Positions 33,665-44,758 of a stretch of DNA of 64,000 bases are shown in pieces. The notes under the pieces are model-generated. The model did not search any database, was not told the origin of the DNA, and saw nothing but the letters and a program-made list of their open reading frames with translations. Position 1 is the first letter of the stretch. Each line of letters starts with the position of its first letter. The stretch comes from Tuctoria greenei. Lineage: Eukaryota; Streptophyta; Magnoliopsida; Poales; Poaceae. A program made the translations under genes and the position numbers. The stretch covers positions 67,640,933 to 67,704,932 of the forward strand of contig JAYESD010000004.1 of assembly GCA_036927565.1 (NCBI GenBank), given 5' to 3'.

Positions 33665-34530
33665 GCGCCGAGCTTTTTCTGAGTGTTGTCATCGACAGCA
33701 TCCCCCCTAGGAGGTGCCGGAGCTGGATGCTCCGGCATCGCCTACCATATTCGTAGGTACGTCGATGGCTGGTCGCCTGGAAGGTGTCAGGGCTGGATGC
33801 TCCGGTGTCGCCCACCATCTGCGTAGAAATGTCGACGGCGGGCTCCCTGCGAGGTGCCGGAGTTGGATGCTCCGGCGTTGTCCACCATCGTCGTGAAGTC
33901 GTCGACGGCATGCCCCTGGTTTATAGGCTATCACAAGGGAACCTTAATAGCAACAAGAGCGGGGCATGAGAGTTTACTCACTTATTCGCTCTTGGTGTTG
34001 TCGCTGACGTTCTCAGACGTTGATGACAGGCCCCTTGGGGGGTGTCGGAGTTGTATGCTCCGGCTAAGTCCACCATCTACATGTAGACGTCGATGGCAGG
34101 CCCTTTGGGAGGTGTCGGAGCTGGATGCTCCGGTGTCGTCCACCATCTCTATGTAGACATCAACGGCAGGCCCCTTGGGAGGTGCTAGAGCTAGATGCTC
34201 CAACACCGTCCACCATCTCTGTGTAGACGTCAACGGCATGCCCCTTGGGAGGTGCTGGAGCTGGATGCTCCGGTGTCATCCACCATCTCCGTGTAGACGT
34301 CGACGGCAGGCCCCTGGTTTATAGGTTATTGCAAGGGAACCTTATAAGCAACAAGAGCGGGGCAGTAGAGTTTACTCATTTATCCGCACTTGGTGCTGTC
34401 GTTGACGTTCTGGGACGTCGACTGCAGGCCCCTTGGGAGGTGTCAGAGCTGGATGCTCCGGTGTCACCCACCATCTTTGTAGGTACGTCGACGGCTAGCC
34501 CCCTGGGACTCGCCAGAGTTGGATGTTCCA
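33665..34530 (+). repeat. Second 70-bp tandem array (same family as 1440-3755)
   Basis: About eight 70-bp units with the same landmarks (TCCACCATCT, GTAGACGTCGACGGCAGG, GAGGTGCCGGAGC). Two longer units contain the TTTATAGGTTAT...GAGTTTACTCATTTAT insertion (33,915-34,010 and 34,315-34,410). Same hairpin arms CCGGAGC/GCTCCGG. Lies between the antisense ORF and pol of the Tat element, so it belongs to the element's 3' region. Confidence 0.88.
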
Positions 34531-35283
34531 TTGTACCATGCTGTGTATGTCCTGCACACATAACGGAGGCGCATATTGTTTTGCTTGCTGGTGATATTTT
34601 CGTATCCTTAAGTATAGTCATGTCTTATAGTCCTGGGCTGGTACACGAGATTTGGGTAATTCTGTGCATAGGCGCTCAGGGTCCGGCTTCCTTCTTATTC
34701 GGGGTCTAAGTGTCCTGGCTCCCTGATACCTAGCTGCAACACTGGTAGGCAAAATGCACACGCTTAGGGTATAGGACCAGGCAAAGCATACTATGTGCTC
34801 TGGACCTCCAGCTCGGCGCTGGCCGTTCACAGGGAACCATTTGGCACCACAAGGCCCCAAGTAAGAGGGTAGCCGTGAAGTTCCAAGACACCTTGCAGGT
34901 ACCTGAAATACATTCGCCTGTAGCAGGGTTGCATGACTCTACTAGGGGCGATACAGAAAAGATTTTACCAAATACACGAAGGTGATGTACAGAAGACGAG
35001 TCTAGTTTGATTGATCACAAAATTAACAGGTTAACTTAAGTGAGCATAAGGGGAAGCATATGGTAAGACAGTGATTTCCTTATCATTGGTGTTCATAGGA
35101 GTGAATTGGCTTTACAACAGGCAACGACCCACTCCAGTTGGCAAGGGAGGTAGAGTGTTCAAGCTTAGGGCACAGGACCATGCTAAACGTCTGAACACTC
35201 TAGACCTGTCCCACCCAGAGCTTGGTTGTCCTATATGCCATTTTCTGGTACCATGACACTCCTACACTGTCCTACATTCAAGC
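34531..35283. other. Spacer between array and pol
   Basis: No ORF. Contains three diverged repeats of a segment around GGACCAGGCAAAGC / GGACCATGCTAAACG (about 34,770, 35,175), related also to about 3,970. This corresponds to sequence just downstream of the pol stop codon in the element. Confidence 0.4.
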
Positions 35284-36375
35284 TTAGGGATAGAACTTAC
35301 ATAGGTGTTCTATGTTCCAAGGGATGGGGAGGGGCTCTCCTTCTTCCGTGGCGAGGCGGACACACCTAGGGCAGAATACTTGTATCACTCGGAAGGGGCC
35401 TTCCCAGCTGGGGGAAAGTTTGTGCGACCCTTCTCGAGAGAGTATGCGCCACAGCACCAGGTCACCTGTCTTGAGCTCTCTACTCCACACGAACCGCTCT
35501 TGGTAGTACCTCAGCACCTGTCGGTAACGTGCATTTCGGATGGTGGTGTGCCTCCTTGCTTTGTCGATGAGGTCAATGTATTCTCGTCGGAGCTGGTCCT
35601 ACGAGGCTTCATTGAACGCTCGGACTCTGAACGAGCCCACAACGATCTCTAGGGGAATGACGGCCTCGAACCCATATACCAGAAAGAAAGGTGTTTCTCC
35701 TGTAGCTCGGCTAGGTGACGTCCGGCTTGCCCATAGTGCACAGGGGAGCTTGTCGACCCACTTGGCACCATGCTTATCCAAGTTGTTTTATGTGCGTGTC
35801 TTGAGTCCCCTGAGGATCTCAGCGTTGGCCCTTTCGACTTGTCCGTTGCTCTTTGGATGAGCCACGGAAGCATAACAAACTTGGACACCAAGGTCTTCGC
35901 AGTAATCCTAGAAAGCTGCACTGGTGAACTGAATCCCATTATCGGTTATGATCCTGTCCAGGACCCCAAACCTGTAGACATTTGACTTGATAAATTTGAC
36001 TTCGGACTCCTTGTTGATGTTGATTACTGGGCTGCCTCCGGCCACTTGGTGCACTTATCTATTGCGAAGTAGAGGAACCAGTACCCTCTGACTGCCCTGG
36101 GGAAGGGTCCCAGGATATCCAACCCCTAGACTACGAAAGGCCAGGAGGGCGGGATCATTTGCAATGACTGTGCAGGGGTGTGGATTTGATTGGCATGAAA
36201 CTGGCACGCCTTGAACTTCTTGACTAGTTTGACGGCATCTTGCAGTGCTGTTGGCCAGTAGAAACCATGTCGGAAGGCTTTGCCAACCAGCATGCGGGAG
36301 GCCGCATGATTCCCACACTCTCCTTCGTGGATTTCTGCGAGCAAGTCGCAACCTTCCTGCCGAGTTATGCATCAT
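35284..36375 (-). pseudogene. pol: Tat pol: integrase
   Basis: Integrase of the Tat element in broken frames. The N-terminal zinc-binding region is at about 36,344-36,126 (IHEGECGNHAA; CQFHAN). The catalytic core spans about 36,110-35,780: first Asp in AIDKCTKWPEA, second in ITDNGIQF, Glu in SNGQVERAN. Later blocks (RATGETPFFLVYG; DLVLWRIL; GPFRVIQV) run to the stop at 35,284. The spacing matches the D, D-35-E integrase family. No chromodomain follows, as expected of Tat. Stops lie inside the core (for example after TSAAF and after LKTRT), so the protein is dead. Confidence 0.85.
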
Positions 36376-37560
36376 AGCAGTACGTCGTTGGCACCACGTG
36401 GGCAGAGATCACCTTCTATTAGCACGTAGCGTTTCGCCATCCTCGCAATCCTCTCAGCGAATGTTGGGTCCTCCGAGAGGAGATTGTCCTTCAGGTAGTC
36501 TCGGACCTCCGTGACCCATGCATCAGGACTGTCTTGGACTTCCAGATCTTGGGTGCCAGGTGATTGGGGATCCCTGGTGACGCTCAAGAACATTGGTGGC
36601 CCCCATGGTCGCAGTGCTGTCATGGTTGCCAGCTCCGTGGGTTTGGGCTCATCTTCTTCATTAGGCCCTGTTGGCCTAACGGTCAGCCGCACCAACCTCC
36701 TGCTGAAGACCCCTTCTGGAATGGGGGCTCCTGTGGATGCCATGGTTGATAGGGCATCAGCGACAGAGTTGTCTCCATGCGTCACATGGCAGATATCCAA
36801 GGCCTCGAACCCAACTTCTAGCTTCTTAACATGTATCAGATATGGCGCAAGCTGCAGGTCGTTGCCGCAGCACTCCCCCTAACTTGCTTGATGATTAGTT
36901 GGGAGTCTCCCTTGACCTGCATCTGCTGGACACCAAGACCTCGTGCAGTTGTGAGCCCGAAGATGAGGGCCTCGTACTCCGCCATGTTGTTGGTGGCCTT
37001 GAAGTTGAGGCGCACTGCGTACTTGAACTGCTCACCTGTTGACGAGGTGAGCAATACCCCGACTCCAGCCCCTTGCTTCCTTGAGGATCAGTCAAAGAAG
37101 AGTGTCCTGTGAGGTCCGGTAAGTACCGGAGCCCTGGGCTCTGGTTCACTGATCTCCTGCACCCCCCCCCCCCCCCCCCCGGGTTGCTCGGTGAGGGGGT
37201 CCATTCAGCAACGAAGTCCGCCAGATCTTGGCTCTTGATTGCATGTCGTGGCAAGAAATCAAACTCGAACTCTGCTAATTCAGACGACCACTTGGCGATG
37301 TTGTCGGTTACGTTTGGGCTGCGCAACACTGCTCCCAGTGGGAACAAAGTCACCATTGATACTCGGTGTGCCTGAAAATAATGGCAGAGCTTCCTCGATG
37401 CGATTAACACCGCATATAGCAGCTTGTGCACTCCAAGGTATCTTGTTTTTGCCTCATGCAGGACTTTGCTTATGAAGTAGACCGAGCGTTGGATGGTCCG
37501 GGACTTTTCCGGAGAATCCAGATCATCGTTTTCCTTCTGCTTCAGATCCAACGATTCCAT
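36376..37560 (-). pseudogene. pol: Tat pol: RNase H domains
   Basis: Two RNase H-like regions. At 37,500-37,180 is the usual gypsy type (QRSVYFISKVLHEAKTRY; LAEFEFDFLPRHAIKSQ). At about 37,130-36,800 is a second, archaeal-type domain (NNMAEYEALIFGL; VKGDSQLIIKQV). A dual RNase H is characteristic of Tat-lineage elements. A 20-base run of C (about 37160-37179) and frame changes separate the two. 36,800-36,372 is the linker to integrase (DNSVADALSTMA). Non-functional. Confidence 0.82.
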
Positions 37561-37584
37561 GTCTCCTGGCCTAGTGCTTCCTTT

Positions 37585-37885
37585 GGGGGCTGGGGCCCAA
37601 AAGCATTGGGGCCCCCTAGGGGGACCCGGTCATCCTCTAGGAACTGGGACCCAGACATCCTCTGGGGGCTGGGACCGAGAGGCTACTTGGGCTTTGGTGC
37701 CCCCTAGGGGGACTCGGACGTCCTCTGGGGGATGGAACCCAGAGGCTCCTTGGACTCTGGAGCCCCCTAGGGGGACCCGAACGTCCACTGGGGGCTGGGA
37801 CCTAGAGGCTCCTTGGGCTCCGGGGCCCCCTCAGGGGACCCGGACGTCCTCTGGGGGCTGGGACCCAGAGGCTCCAAGCCCTGGG
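37585..37885 (-). repeat. 63-bp in-frame minisatellite inside Tat pol
   Basis: About 4.5 copies of a 63-bp unit; the landmark TCTGGGGG or its variants starts at 37661, 37724, 37787 and 37850, exactly 63 bases apart. 63 bases are 21 codons, so the frame is kept. The unit encodes Pro/Gly/Ser-rich protein (EPLGPSPQ...GAPEPK) between the RT thumb and the first RNase H. In most units GAG has become TAG (CCCCTAGGGG against CCCTCAGGGG on the + strand), introducing stops. Confidence 0.88.
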
Positions 37886-38734
37886 GCTCAGAATAAGCTG
37901 CAGTGGCCCCTTCCTTTCGCCGATGCAGCTGGTGACTGGCCCACTCAGCAACCAAAACCATGCTTACCACTTTTGTTGTGGCGGTGATGTAGAGGTACAG
38001 GGGCTCCCAGGGCTCTGGTGCCACCATTATTGGCAACATCGTCAGCTGTTTCTTTAGCTTGCGGAATTCCTTCTCCACTTCTTCGGTCCAGACGAACGGT
38101 CCGGAATGGTGCAGGAGCTTGAAGAACAGAAGGGCCCGCTTAGCCAGGCCAGAGATAAACCGGCTGAGCACTGCCAAACACCCTGCAAGCTTCTGTACAT
38201 CGTTGATGCACGCAGGGGGCCGCATTAGCTCTACTGTTTTGATCTTCTCTGGGTTGTCCTCAATCCCTCAGTGTGAGACCAAGAAACCGAGGAGCTTCCC
38301 AGCTTTGACTCCGAACACGCATTTGTCGGTATTGAGCTTTGTGCGTGTGGTTCGCAATCTATCAAAGACTAGGGCGAGGTTCTCTAGTAATGATGTATTC
38401 GACTGGATTTTTACTACAATATCATCGACATATACCTCTACTAGGTCCCGAATGAGGTCCCCAAATGTTTTATTCATAGCTTGTACAAAGGTGGGGAGGG
38501 CATTCTGAAGACCGTAAGACATGGAGACATAGCAGTAAAGGCCATCTACGGTTATAAATGGGGTATGTTCTTCGTCTTCTCTAGACATTGGGATTTGGTG
38601 GAACCATGAGTACGCATCTAGAAAGCATAGCGTATCGCACCCCAAAGTTGAATCTACGATTTGATGGATTTTAGGGAGAGGGAAGGGATCTTTAGGACAT
38701 GCCTTGTTGAGGTTGGTGTAGTCAATGCACATTC
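37767..38734 (-). pseudogene. pol: Tat pol: reverse transcriptase core and thumb
   Basis: Begins in the middle of RT because Copia-A is inserted just upstream. 38,732-38,268 contains CIDYTNLNKACPKDPFPLP, the SYGLQNA motif and the catalytic YVDDI (Asp pair 38421-38426). 38,225-37,767 contains the thumb (DVQKLAGC; LSRFIS; YITATTKVVSMVLV). A frame break at about 38,265 and the minisatellite downstream disrupt it. Original frame joins exactly to 63,512 onward when the insertion and one target duplication are removed. Confidence 0.9.
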
Positions 38735-38739
38735 AAAGC
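38735..38739. other. Target site duplication of Copia-A, left copy (AAAGC)
   Basis: Pairs with GAAGC at 63507-63511. The single mismatch is G to A at a CpG (CGAAGC on the undisturbed sequence), consistent with decay of methylated cytosine after insertion. Confidence 0.8.
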
Positions 38740-40366
38740 TGTAAGACCTATGTGTGCTAAATACATTGGCTTGTAGTGAATACACTTGCTTTGACGATAA
38801 AAGTTTTGAATCTTACCAAAACACCTTTTTATCAAGGTCCGACTAGTTTTGTAAGCTTCGGCAGGAGCTTGGTTGTACTAGTTTTGGTAAGCCCCGGCGC
38901 TAGGTTCTACTAGCTTTTGTTAGCTTCGGCTCAAGGTCCGGGTTGCTCTGGCAAGGTCCGAAACTTGACCGCAATGCTTCTGTTTTTCATTTGCAATGTT
39001 TCGTACTTGCTTTACATCTGTGGAAAGATTGTTTAGTATTCGTTTGCTAAGTCTTTGGTGCATTTTTGGTTGACATGGATGATATCGTGTTACTGTGGTT
39101 TTGCAACATGCTTATGTGAGGTGCTCACATAAGGTGTTGTGTTCGGAACTAACTTTAGTCGAGTCGAGGACTTGGGCTCGTATGGATTGGTTGTTTATTC
39201 ATGTGCAGGTGTTTCTTTAGTTCAAGACATGGCTGGTGATGGGATCCATTGGACTAGTCTCAGGGAGGAGATGAGGTTCCAACAACCAAATTCAGGAGGA
39301 ATTGTGGTTGAGCTGATCAGGAGGTTACGCAACATGATTGAATCAAGAACAATGCATGTGAAGGTATCGTGGACGTCATTGGAAGATGTTTTCACATGTG
39401 AAAGGAGTGCATGGACGTGGCTACATGGTTCCGAGACGTGATGAAGATATGTGAACATAAAGAGTTGGTCGGAAAGGTCCAACCGACTAGGTTATGGACT
39501 TAAGCTGCGGCTGAGTCGGGTTTGACTCAAATATAGAAAGATTTGAGTTGGTTATGAAAGGATTTCGTGTGGGTCACGAATTTGAGTTGTTTAGGAATGT
39601 GGGATACGTTCCTAAGGTGTTTGTAAGTCTTAAGATTGCTTCTATCTGCGTATAGAAGAATCCTAAGCAGTTATGGAAAGTTACAATTCGTGAACAGAGT
39701 AGGATTAGGTTCCTGATTTGAGTTGAGTTGGCTTTCGAACTGGTTATATAAGAAAGGGAGCCCAGAGCTCGTGGTGAACGACTTTGGGGGCTGTTCCTCT
39801 TGTGTTCTATTGAATAAAATTCATAGTTTGAAGGAACTTTGTGCCTTGTTCGTTCGACTTGTTCCAGACAAGTTTTACTCGTCGAGTTTCTGGACAGTAC
39901 TACCTTTCATCGGTGGTTTTATCATAACTCGAGTTTTACAGATCCAATTGACGTGATTATTTTTGGGTTGTCTTCACAACTTGATTGTCTATCATCTGTC
40001 AAAATTTCACGGTCATTGGATTTGTTATCTATGATCTATACGAGTTTCTTTGCAGCATTCTAGAACTGTTTTTTTCGGGTAGGGCAGATTGACCTTTATT
40101 CGATCTTTCGATCATAACTTGAGTTTTTCTCAACGGATTTGAGTGATTCTTGTTGTGTTGTCTTTGTGACTTGATTATCTCTGATATCTATCACTTTTTT
40201 CACGGTGAAACACGTTTAGATTAGTCTCACACAAGATTTCTTTAACAGATCATTTTTCTGCCGAAGGGGTTGGGGTTTAATTGTTTCCGCTGCGTAAGAT
40301 TTTTAAATCTACCATTCACCCCCCCCCCCCCCTCTGGTAGCTTTTCTCGTGCTATTAGATCCTAAA
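38740..40366 (+). repeat. Copia-A 5' LTR
   Basis: 1627 bp, starts TGTAAGACC and ends GATCCTAAA (other LTR: GATCCTACA, so the terminal CA is mutated). TATA box at 39745-39751. A poly-C run at about 40319-40332 precedes the end. An ORF in the middle (39139-39441) recurs in all LTRs of this family and is not called. Confidence 0.93.
39745..39751 (+). promoter_or_regulatory. TATA box of Copia-A 5' LTR
   Basis: TATATAA in the context GGTTATATAAG, conserved in all four LTRs of the family (also 62884-62890 on +, and 43495-43501 and 56602-56608 on -). Confidence 0.75.
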
Positions 40367-40368
40367 AT

Positions 40369-40380
40369 TGGTATCAGAGC
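40369..40380 (+). promoter_or_regulatory. Primer-binding site of Copia-A
   Basis: TGGTATCAGAGC, complementary to initiator Met tRNA, directly after the 5' LTR. Confidence 0.92.
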
Positions 40381-40428
40381 CACGGTGCTCTAATATTTGT
40401 GATTTGCACATGTTTTTGACTAATCATC

Positions 40429-42719
40429 ATGGAGAAATACTCCGCCAAACCTTGTGTGTTTGCTGGTATTGATTTTCAGGTTTGGAAGGCATGCATGGAG
40501 GCTTTCATCCAGGTGCAAGGCTTTGCAATATGGGAGAAGGTGTACAAGCCATATGAAGTGCCGTCAAATGATCAAGTTACAGCTATAAATCTAAGAGATG
40601 TCGACAACAACAACAAGGCTCGAAACTTGATCATACAAGGATTAACTCAAAGCGACTTCGACCGTGTTGCACACCTCCGATCTGCATACGATGTGTGGAA
40701 AACACTTTGTAACTACCATGAAGGATCCAACACGAGCAAGGAGGTAAGGCAAGACATGTTCAAGAAAGAATACATGCGCTTCGAGAATCAACCCGGTGAG
40801 TCAATTGATGATCTCTTTGCTCCCTTTAATAAAATTCTCAGCAACTTGCGTAGCGTCAATGTTAATTTTTCAGATGCTGAAAATTCTAGGCAATTGTTAA
40901 GTGCATTAGACATGTCAATTTGGGAGATGAAAGTCACATCTATTCATGAATCTACTGTCATGAGTACACTTACTTTGAATGTGCTATATTCCAAGCTAAA
41001 AACTCATGAAATTGACATAATATCACGTAAGAACCCCAACAAGGCTATTGCTTTTGTTTCTCAACGTGATATGCCTAGCTACGGCCAATCTTCATCTTGT
41101 AGTACACTTGATTTGTTGTCCTCTCTAACCCTTGAAGAGATTGAGGAGTTTCCAGAGGAGGAGCTAGCACTTCTCTCTACGAGGTTCTCAAAAGCATTGC
41201 AAAATGTAAGAACTAGAAGGAGAGGAAGCTCCGGACCTCAACGATGCTTCGAATGTGGTAAGACAGGACACTTTTGTACAGATTGTCCTAACCTTTCAGG
41301 TCCTACCTCCCAGGAAGAAAAACAATCAAGGATAAAGCACTCCTCTGCAAAAGATACGAAGAAAAAGAAGGGTTTTTCAGGACGTCAATTGGTGAGCAGT
41401 TTTATCTCAGCACTCCAGGAACTTGACTCAAGCGACGTGGACATTGGAAGTGATGAAGATGAAGACGATTTGGCAATATTGTGCTTCATGGAGGGCAAGT
41501 CAAGATCAAGTATGGAGGAGGCAGAACATAACAGCGACAATGAAGAGGTATGTCCTACTTGCGAAGAAATGTGTGATGCTATTTCTCGTGCCACTGTTAT
41601 TGTTAAGAAAAAGGACAAAAAGCTTAGGGACAATGCTGTTAAAATTGAGTCACTAGAATCTGAAATTAATCGTTTGAAATCCTTGATTCCTAGTGATGAT
41701 TCTTGTTCCTCATGCGACTTAATATATGAACATTTGTCCTCCCTAAGAAGTGCACATACCTCCACACTTGATAAACTTGAACTTGAAATTGAAAAGAACA
41801 AAAAGCTTGCTGCACTTAATATTGGAAACTTAAAAGATGCTTCTTGTTATACAATTGATTTGCATTGTTCTAGTTGTGATGATCTTGATAAGAAACTGCA
41901 AGATGCTATGAATGAAATCTCTACATTGAACAATGCTTTACGTTGTCATGAAGTTAAATATTGTTCCAATTGTAAATTAAAAGGAAAAAATTCATGTGAA
42001 AATTGCCTTGATCTGTCCAATAAACTTGATAACATGCATAAGACATTTGATCGGTTTTGTAATGGGAATAAGAACCTAAACTTGTTGCTGAATTCATCCA
42101 AGTCATGCAATGATAAAACTAGTTTAGGTTTTGATTCTCATGCTCATGCTAAGGAACATCCACCTTAAATTGTAAAGTCATTAGGAAGTGGTTTGATTCA
42201 AACAGTTCCTAAAAAAAAAGAAGTGGTTTTCAAATCTGCAGGAGTATTGTCACATTCGGTTTCAAATAAAAATGTTGTTTGCTCATCTAGACATGAACAC
42301 AAAGTTAAATTTCATTGTACCTACTGTGGTAGAGATGGTCATGTCATAGATTTTTGTTGTAGACTAGCTAAACAACAGAAAAGTGAAAGAATGATTGCTA
42401 GATCTCATAACTTTCATGCAAAACTTGCTACACATATTGAACCGAATGTACAACCTGCTGTTTTGAGTCAAAAACATTCAAAGTTTATCTCTGGACCTTC
42501 TGTTTTTGCCTCCGGAGCTACTGATTTTTGTGCTACACTAGTAACACCTTATAGGTCAGTAGTTAAGAATAAAAAATCTCAAACTTTGACTCATAAACCT
42601 GCTGTTTGTCTCTGCTTTCGCGTGTTTTTCCTGCTGCACATCGCGTGACTCAGTAGTGGATTCCTAAATGTCTTTTGACTAACCCCAATATTGAGTCATC
42701 GACGTATTGTGCTTCTATA
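40429..42719 (+). pseudogene. gag: Copia-A gag
   Basis: ATG at 40429, 48 bases after the PBS. Residues about 1-190 form the copia gag core (GIDFQVWKACMEAFI; SAYDVWKTL; LRSVNVNFSDAE). A first zinc knuckle C-x2-C-x4-H-x4-C is at 41245-41286 and a second of the same spacing at 42316-42357. Between them lie an acidic Asp/Glu/Ser stretch, CPTCEEMC, and a long Lys/Glu/Leu coiled coil with further paired cysteines (CSSCD; CSNC; CENC). A TAA at 42166 interrupts the frame (Lys codon in Copia-B), and a lost T near 42,610 shifts it. The protein should form the particle; the tandem knuckles bind RNA. Upstream neighbour is the PBS, downstream neighbour the protease. Confidence 0.9.
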
Positions 42720-42884
42720 TAGGTTACAAGTTTGAGGAAGGAGAACATTTGGATTGTGGATTCAGGTTGCTCACGCCACATGACCGGTAACAAAGATTGG
42801 TTCTCCTTCCTCTCTTTTGTGTCATGTGTAGAGAATGTTACTTTTGCCGATAATTTTTCAACTCCTATAATTGCTAAGGGTTCG
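42720..42884 (+). pseudogene. pol: Copia-A protease fragment (cut by Copia-B)
   Basis: Starts after an in-frame TAG (42720-42722) that is present at the same place in Copia-B. Carries the copia protease motif WIVDSGCSRHMTG and ends at TPIIAKG where Copia-B is inserted; the frame resumes at 57853 (SVRVNDHYTL) once one GTTCG is removed. Confidence 0.9.
42880..42884. other. Target site duplication of Copia-B, left copy (GTTCG)
   Basis: Exact match to 57848-57852. Removing the insert with one copy restores the Copia-A reading frame. Confidence 0.95.
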
Positions 42885-44747
42885 TGTAGGATCGAAGAGC
42901 ACGTGAAAAGCTACCAGAGGGGGGGTGAATGGTAGATTTAAAAATCTTATGCAGCGGAAACAATTAAACCCCAAACCCTTTCGGCAGAAAAACGATCTGT
43001 TAAAGAAATCGTGTGTGAGACTAATCTAAACGTGTTTCACCATGACAAAAGTGATAGATATCAGAGAGAATCAAGTCACGAAGACAACACAAAAATAATC
43101 ACTCAAATACGTCGAGAAAAACTCAAGTTATGATCGAAAGATCAAACAATGGTCAATCTGCCCTACCCGAGAAAAAACAGTTCTGGAACGCTGCAAAGAA
43201 ACTCGTGTAGATCATAGACCACAAATCCAATAACCGTGAAATTTTGACATATGATAGAAAATCAAGTTTTGAAGAAAACCCAAAAAGAATCACGTTAATT
43301 GGATCTGTAAAACTCGAGTTATGATAAAACCACCGACGAAAGGTAGTGCTGTCCAGAAACTCGACGAGTAAAACTTGTCTGGAACAAGTCGGACGAACAA
43401 GGCACAAACGTTCCTTCAAACTACGAATTTTATTCAATAGAACACAAGAGGAACAGCCTCAAAGTCGTGCACCACGAGCTCTGGGCTCCCTTGCTTATAT
43501 AACCAGCTCGAAAGCCAACTCAACTCAGATCAGGAACCTAATCCTACTCTGTTCACGAATCGTAACTTTCCATAACTGCTTAGGATTTTTCTATACGCAG
43601 ATAGAAGCAATCTTAACACTTCCAAACACCTTAGGAACGTATCCCACGTTCCTAAACAACTCAAATTCGTGACCCACACGAAATCCTATCATAACCAATC
43701 AAATCTTTCCATATTTGAGTCAAACCCGACTCAGCCGCAGCCTGAGTCCATAACCTAGTCGGTTAGACCTTTCTGACCAATTTTTATGTCCACATCTCTT
43801 CATCACGTCTCGGAACCATGTAGCCACGTCCATGCACTCCTTGCACACGTGCAAACATCTTCCAACGACGTCCACGATACCTTCACATGCATTGTTCTTG
43901 ATTCAATCATGCTGCGCAACCTCGTGATCAACTCAACCACAATTCCTCCTAAATTTGGTTGTTGGAACCTCATCTCCTCCCTGAGACTAGTCCAATGGAT
44001 CCCGTCACCAGCCATGTCTTGAACTCAAGCAACACCTGCACATGAATCAACAACCAATACATATGAGCCCAAGTCTTTGACTTGACTCAAGTTAGTTCCG
44101 AACACAACATCCTACGTGAGAACCTCACATAAGCATGTTGTAAAACCACAGTAACACAATATTATCCTTATCAACCAAAACGCACCAAAAACTTAGCAAA
44201 TGAATACTAAGCAATCTTCCAACAATGTAAAGCAAGTACGAAACATTGCAAATATAAAGCAGAAGCACTACGGTCAAGTTCCGGACCTTGCCAGAGCAAC
44301 CCGGACCTTGAGCCGGAGCTAACAAAAGCTAGTAGATCCTAGCACCGGAGCTTACCAAAAACTAGTCAACCCAAAATCAGAGCTAGACAAAGTACGTCGA
44401 AGCTTAGCAAAAGCATGTCGGAGCTATCAAATATATGTCGGAGCTATCAAAGACATACCGGAGCTAACAAAGTCATGCCGGAGCTAACAAAGTCATGCCG
44501 GAGCTAACAAAGTCATGCCGGATCTAAAGATAAAACTTCATCGGAGCTGACCAAAGCTAGTGGAACCTAGCATCGAATGTAACCGGAGCTACCCAAACCA
44601 AGCCGGACCTACCGTCGGACCTTGCTGTAGCTCAGAGCTAGAGTCGGACCTTGATAAAAAGGTGTTTTGGTGATATTCAAAACTTTTATCATCAAAGCCA
44701 AGTGTATTCAGTACAAGCCAATGTATTCAGCACACATAGGTCTTACA
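42885..44747 (-). repeat. Copia-B 3' LTR
   Basis: 1863 bp. + strand starts TGTAGGATC and ends GTCTTACA, the reverse of the Copia-A LTR. TATA at 43495-43501. Contains the repeat cluster 44,270-44,650. Inside ORFs are LTR shadows. Confidence 0.92.
44400..44530 (-). repeat. 20-bp tandem repeats in the Copia-B LTR
   Basis: Tandem units of CATGCCGGAGCTAACAAAGT, three nearly perfect and flanking ones degraded (ATATGTCGGAGCTATCAA). Copies in the other LTR are at about 57,540-57,630. The matching part of the Copia-A LTR is much shorter, so the repeats explain most of the length difference. Confidence 0.85.
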
Positions 44748-44758
44748 ATCTCCCCCTT
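44748..44758 (-). promoter_or_regulatory. Polypurine tract of Copia-B
   Basis: AAGGGGGAGAT on the element strand, directly next to the 3' LTR. Identical to that of Copia-A. Confidence 0.88.

Larger units (their letters stand above)
28836..38739 (-). mobile_element. Tat-lineage Ty3/gypsy element, left part (continues at 63507)
   Basis: Minus-strand element, left to right on the + strand: 3' LTR (about 28,840-30,290), antisense ORF on the + strand (30,400-33,238), spacer, 70-bp array, spacer, then integrase, RNase H and RT on the minus strand (35,284-38,734). RT is interrupted by Copia-A and resumes at 63,507. Gag and 5' LTR lie beyond the window. Tat features are the archaeal-type second RNase H, no chromodomain, and a large 3' region between pol and LTR with an opposite-strand ORF and tandem repeats. 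Many stops and frameshifts; not mobile. Confidence 0.85.

Noticed and set aside
39139..39441. ORF in the Copia-A LTR, also seen at 43803-44015, 56912-57124 and 62360-62620
   Set aside because: Presence in all four LTRs follows from the LTRs being copies; no start context or domain supports a protein.
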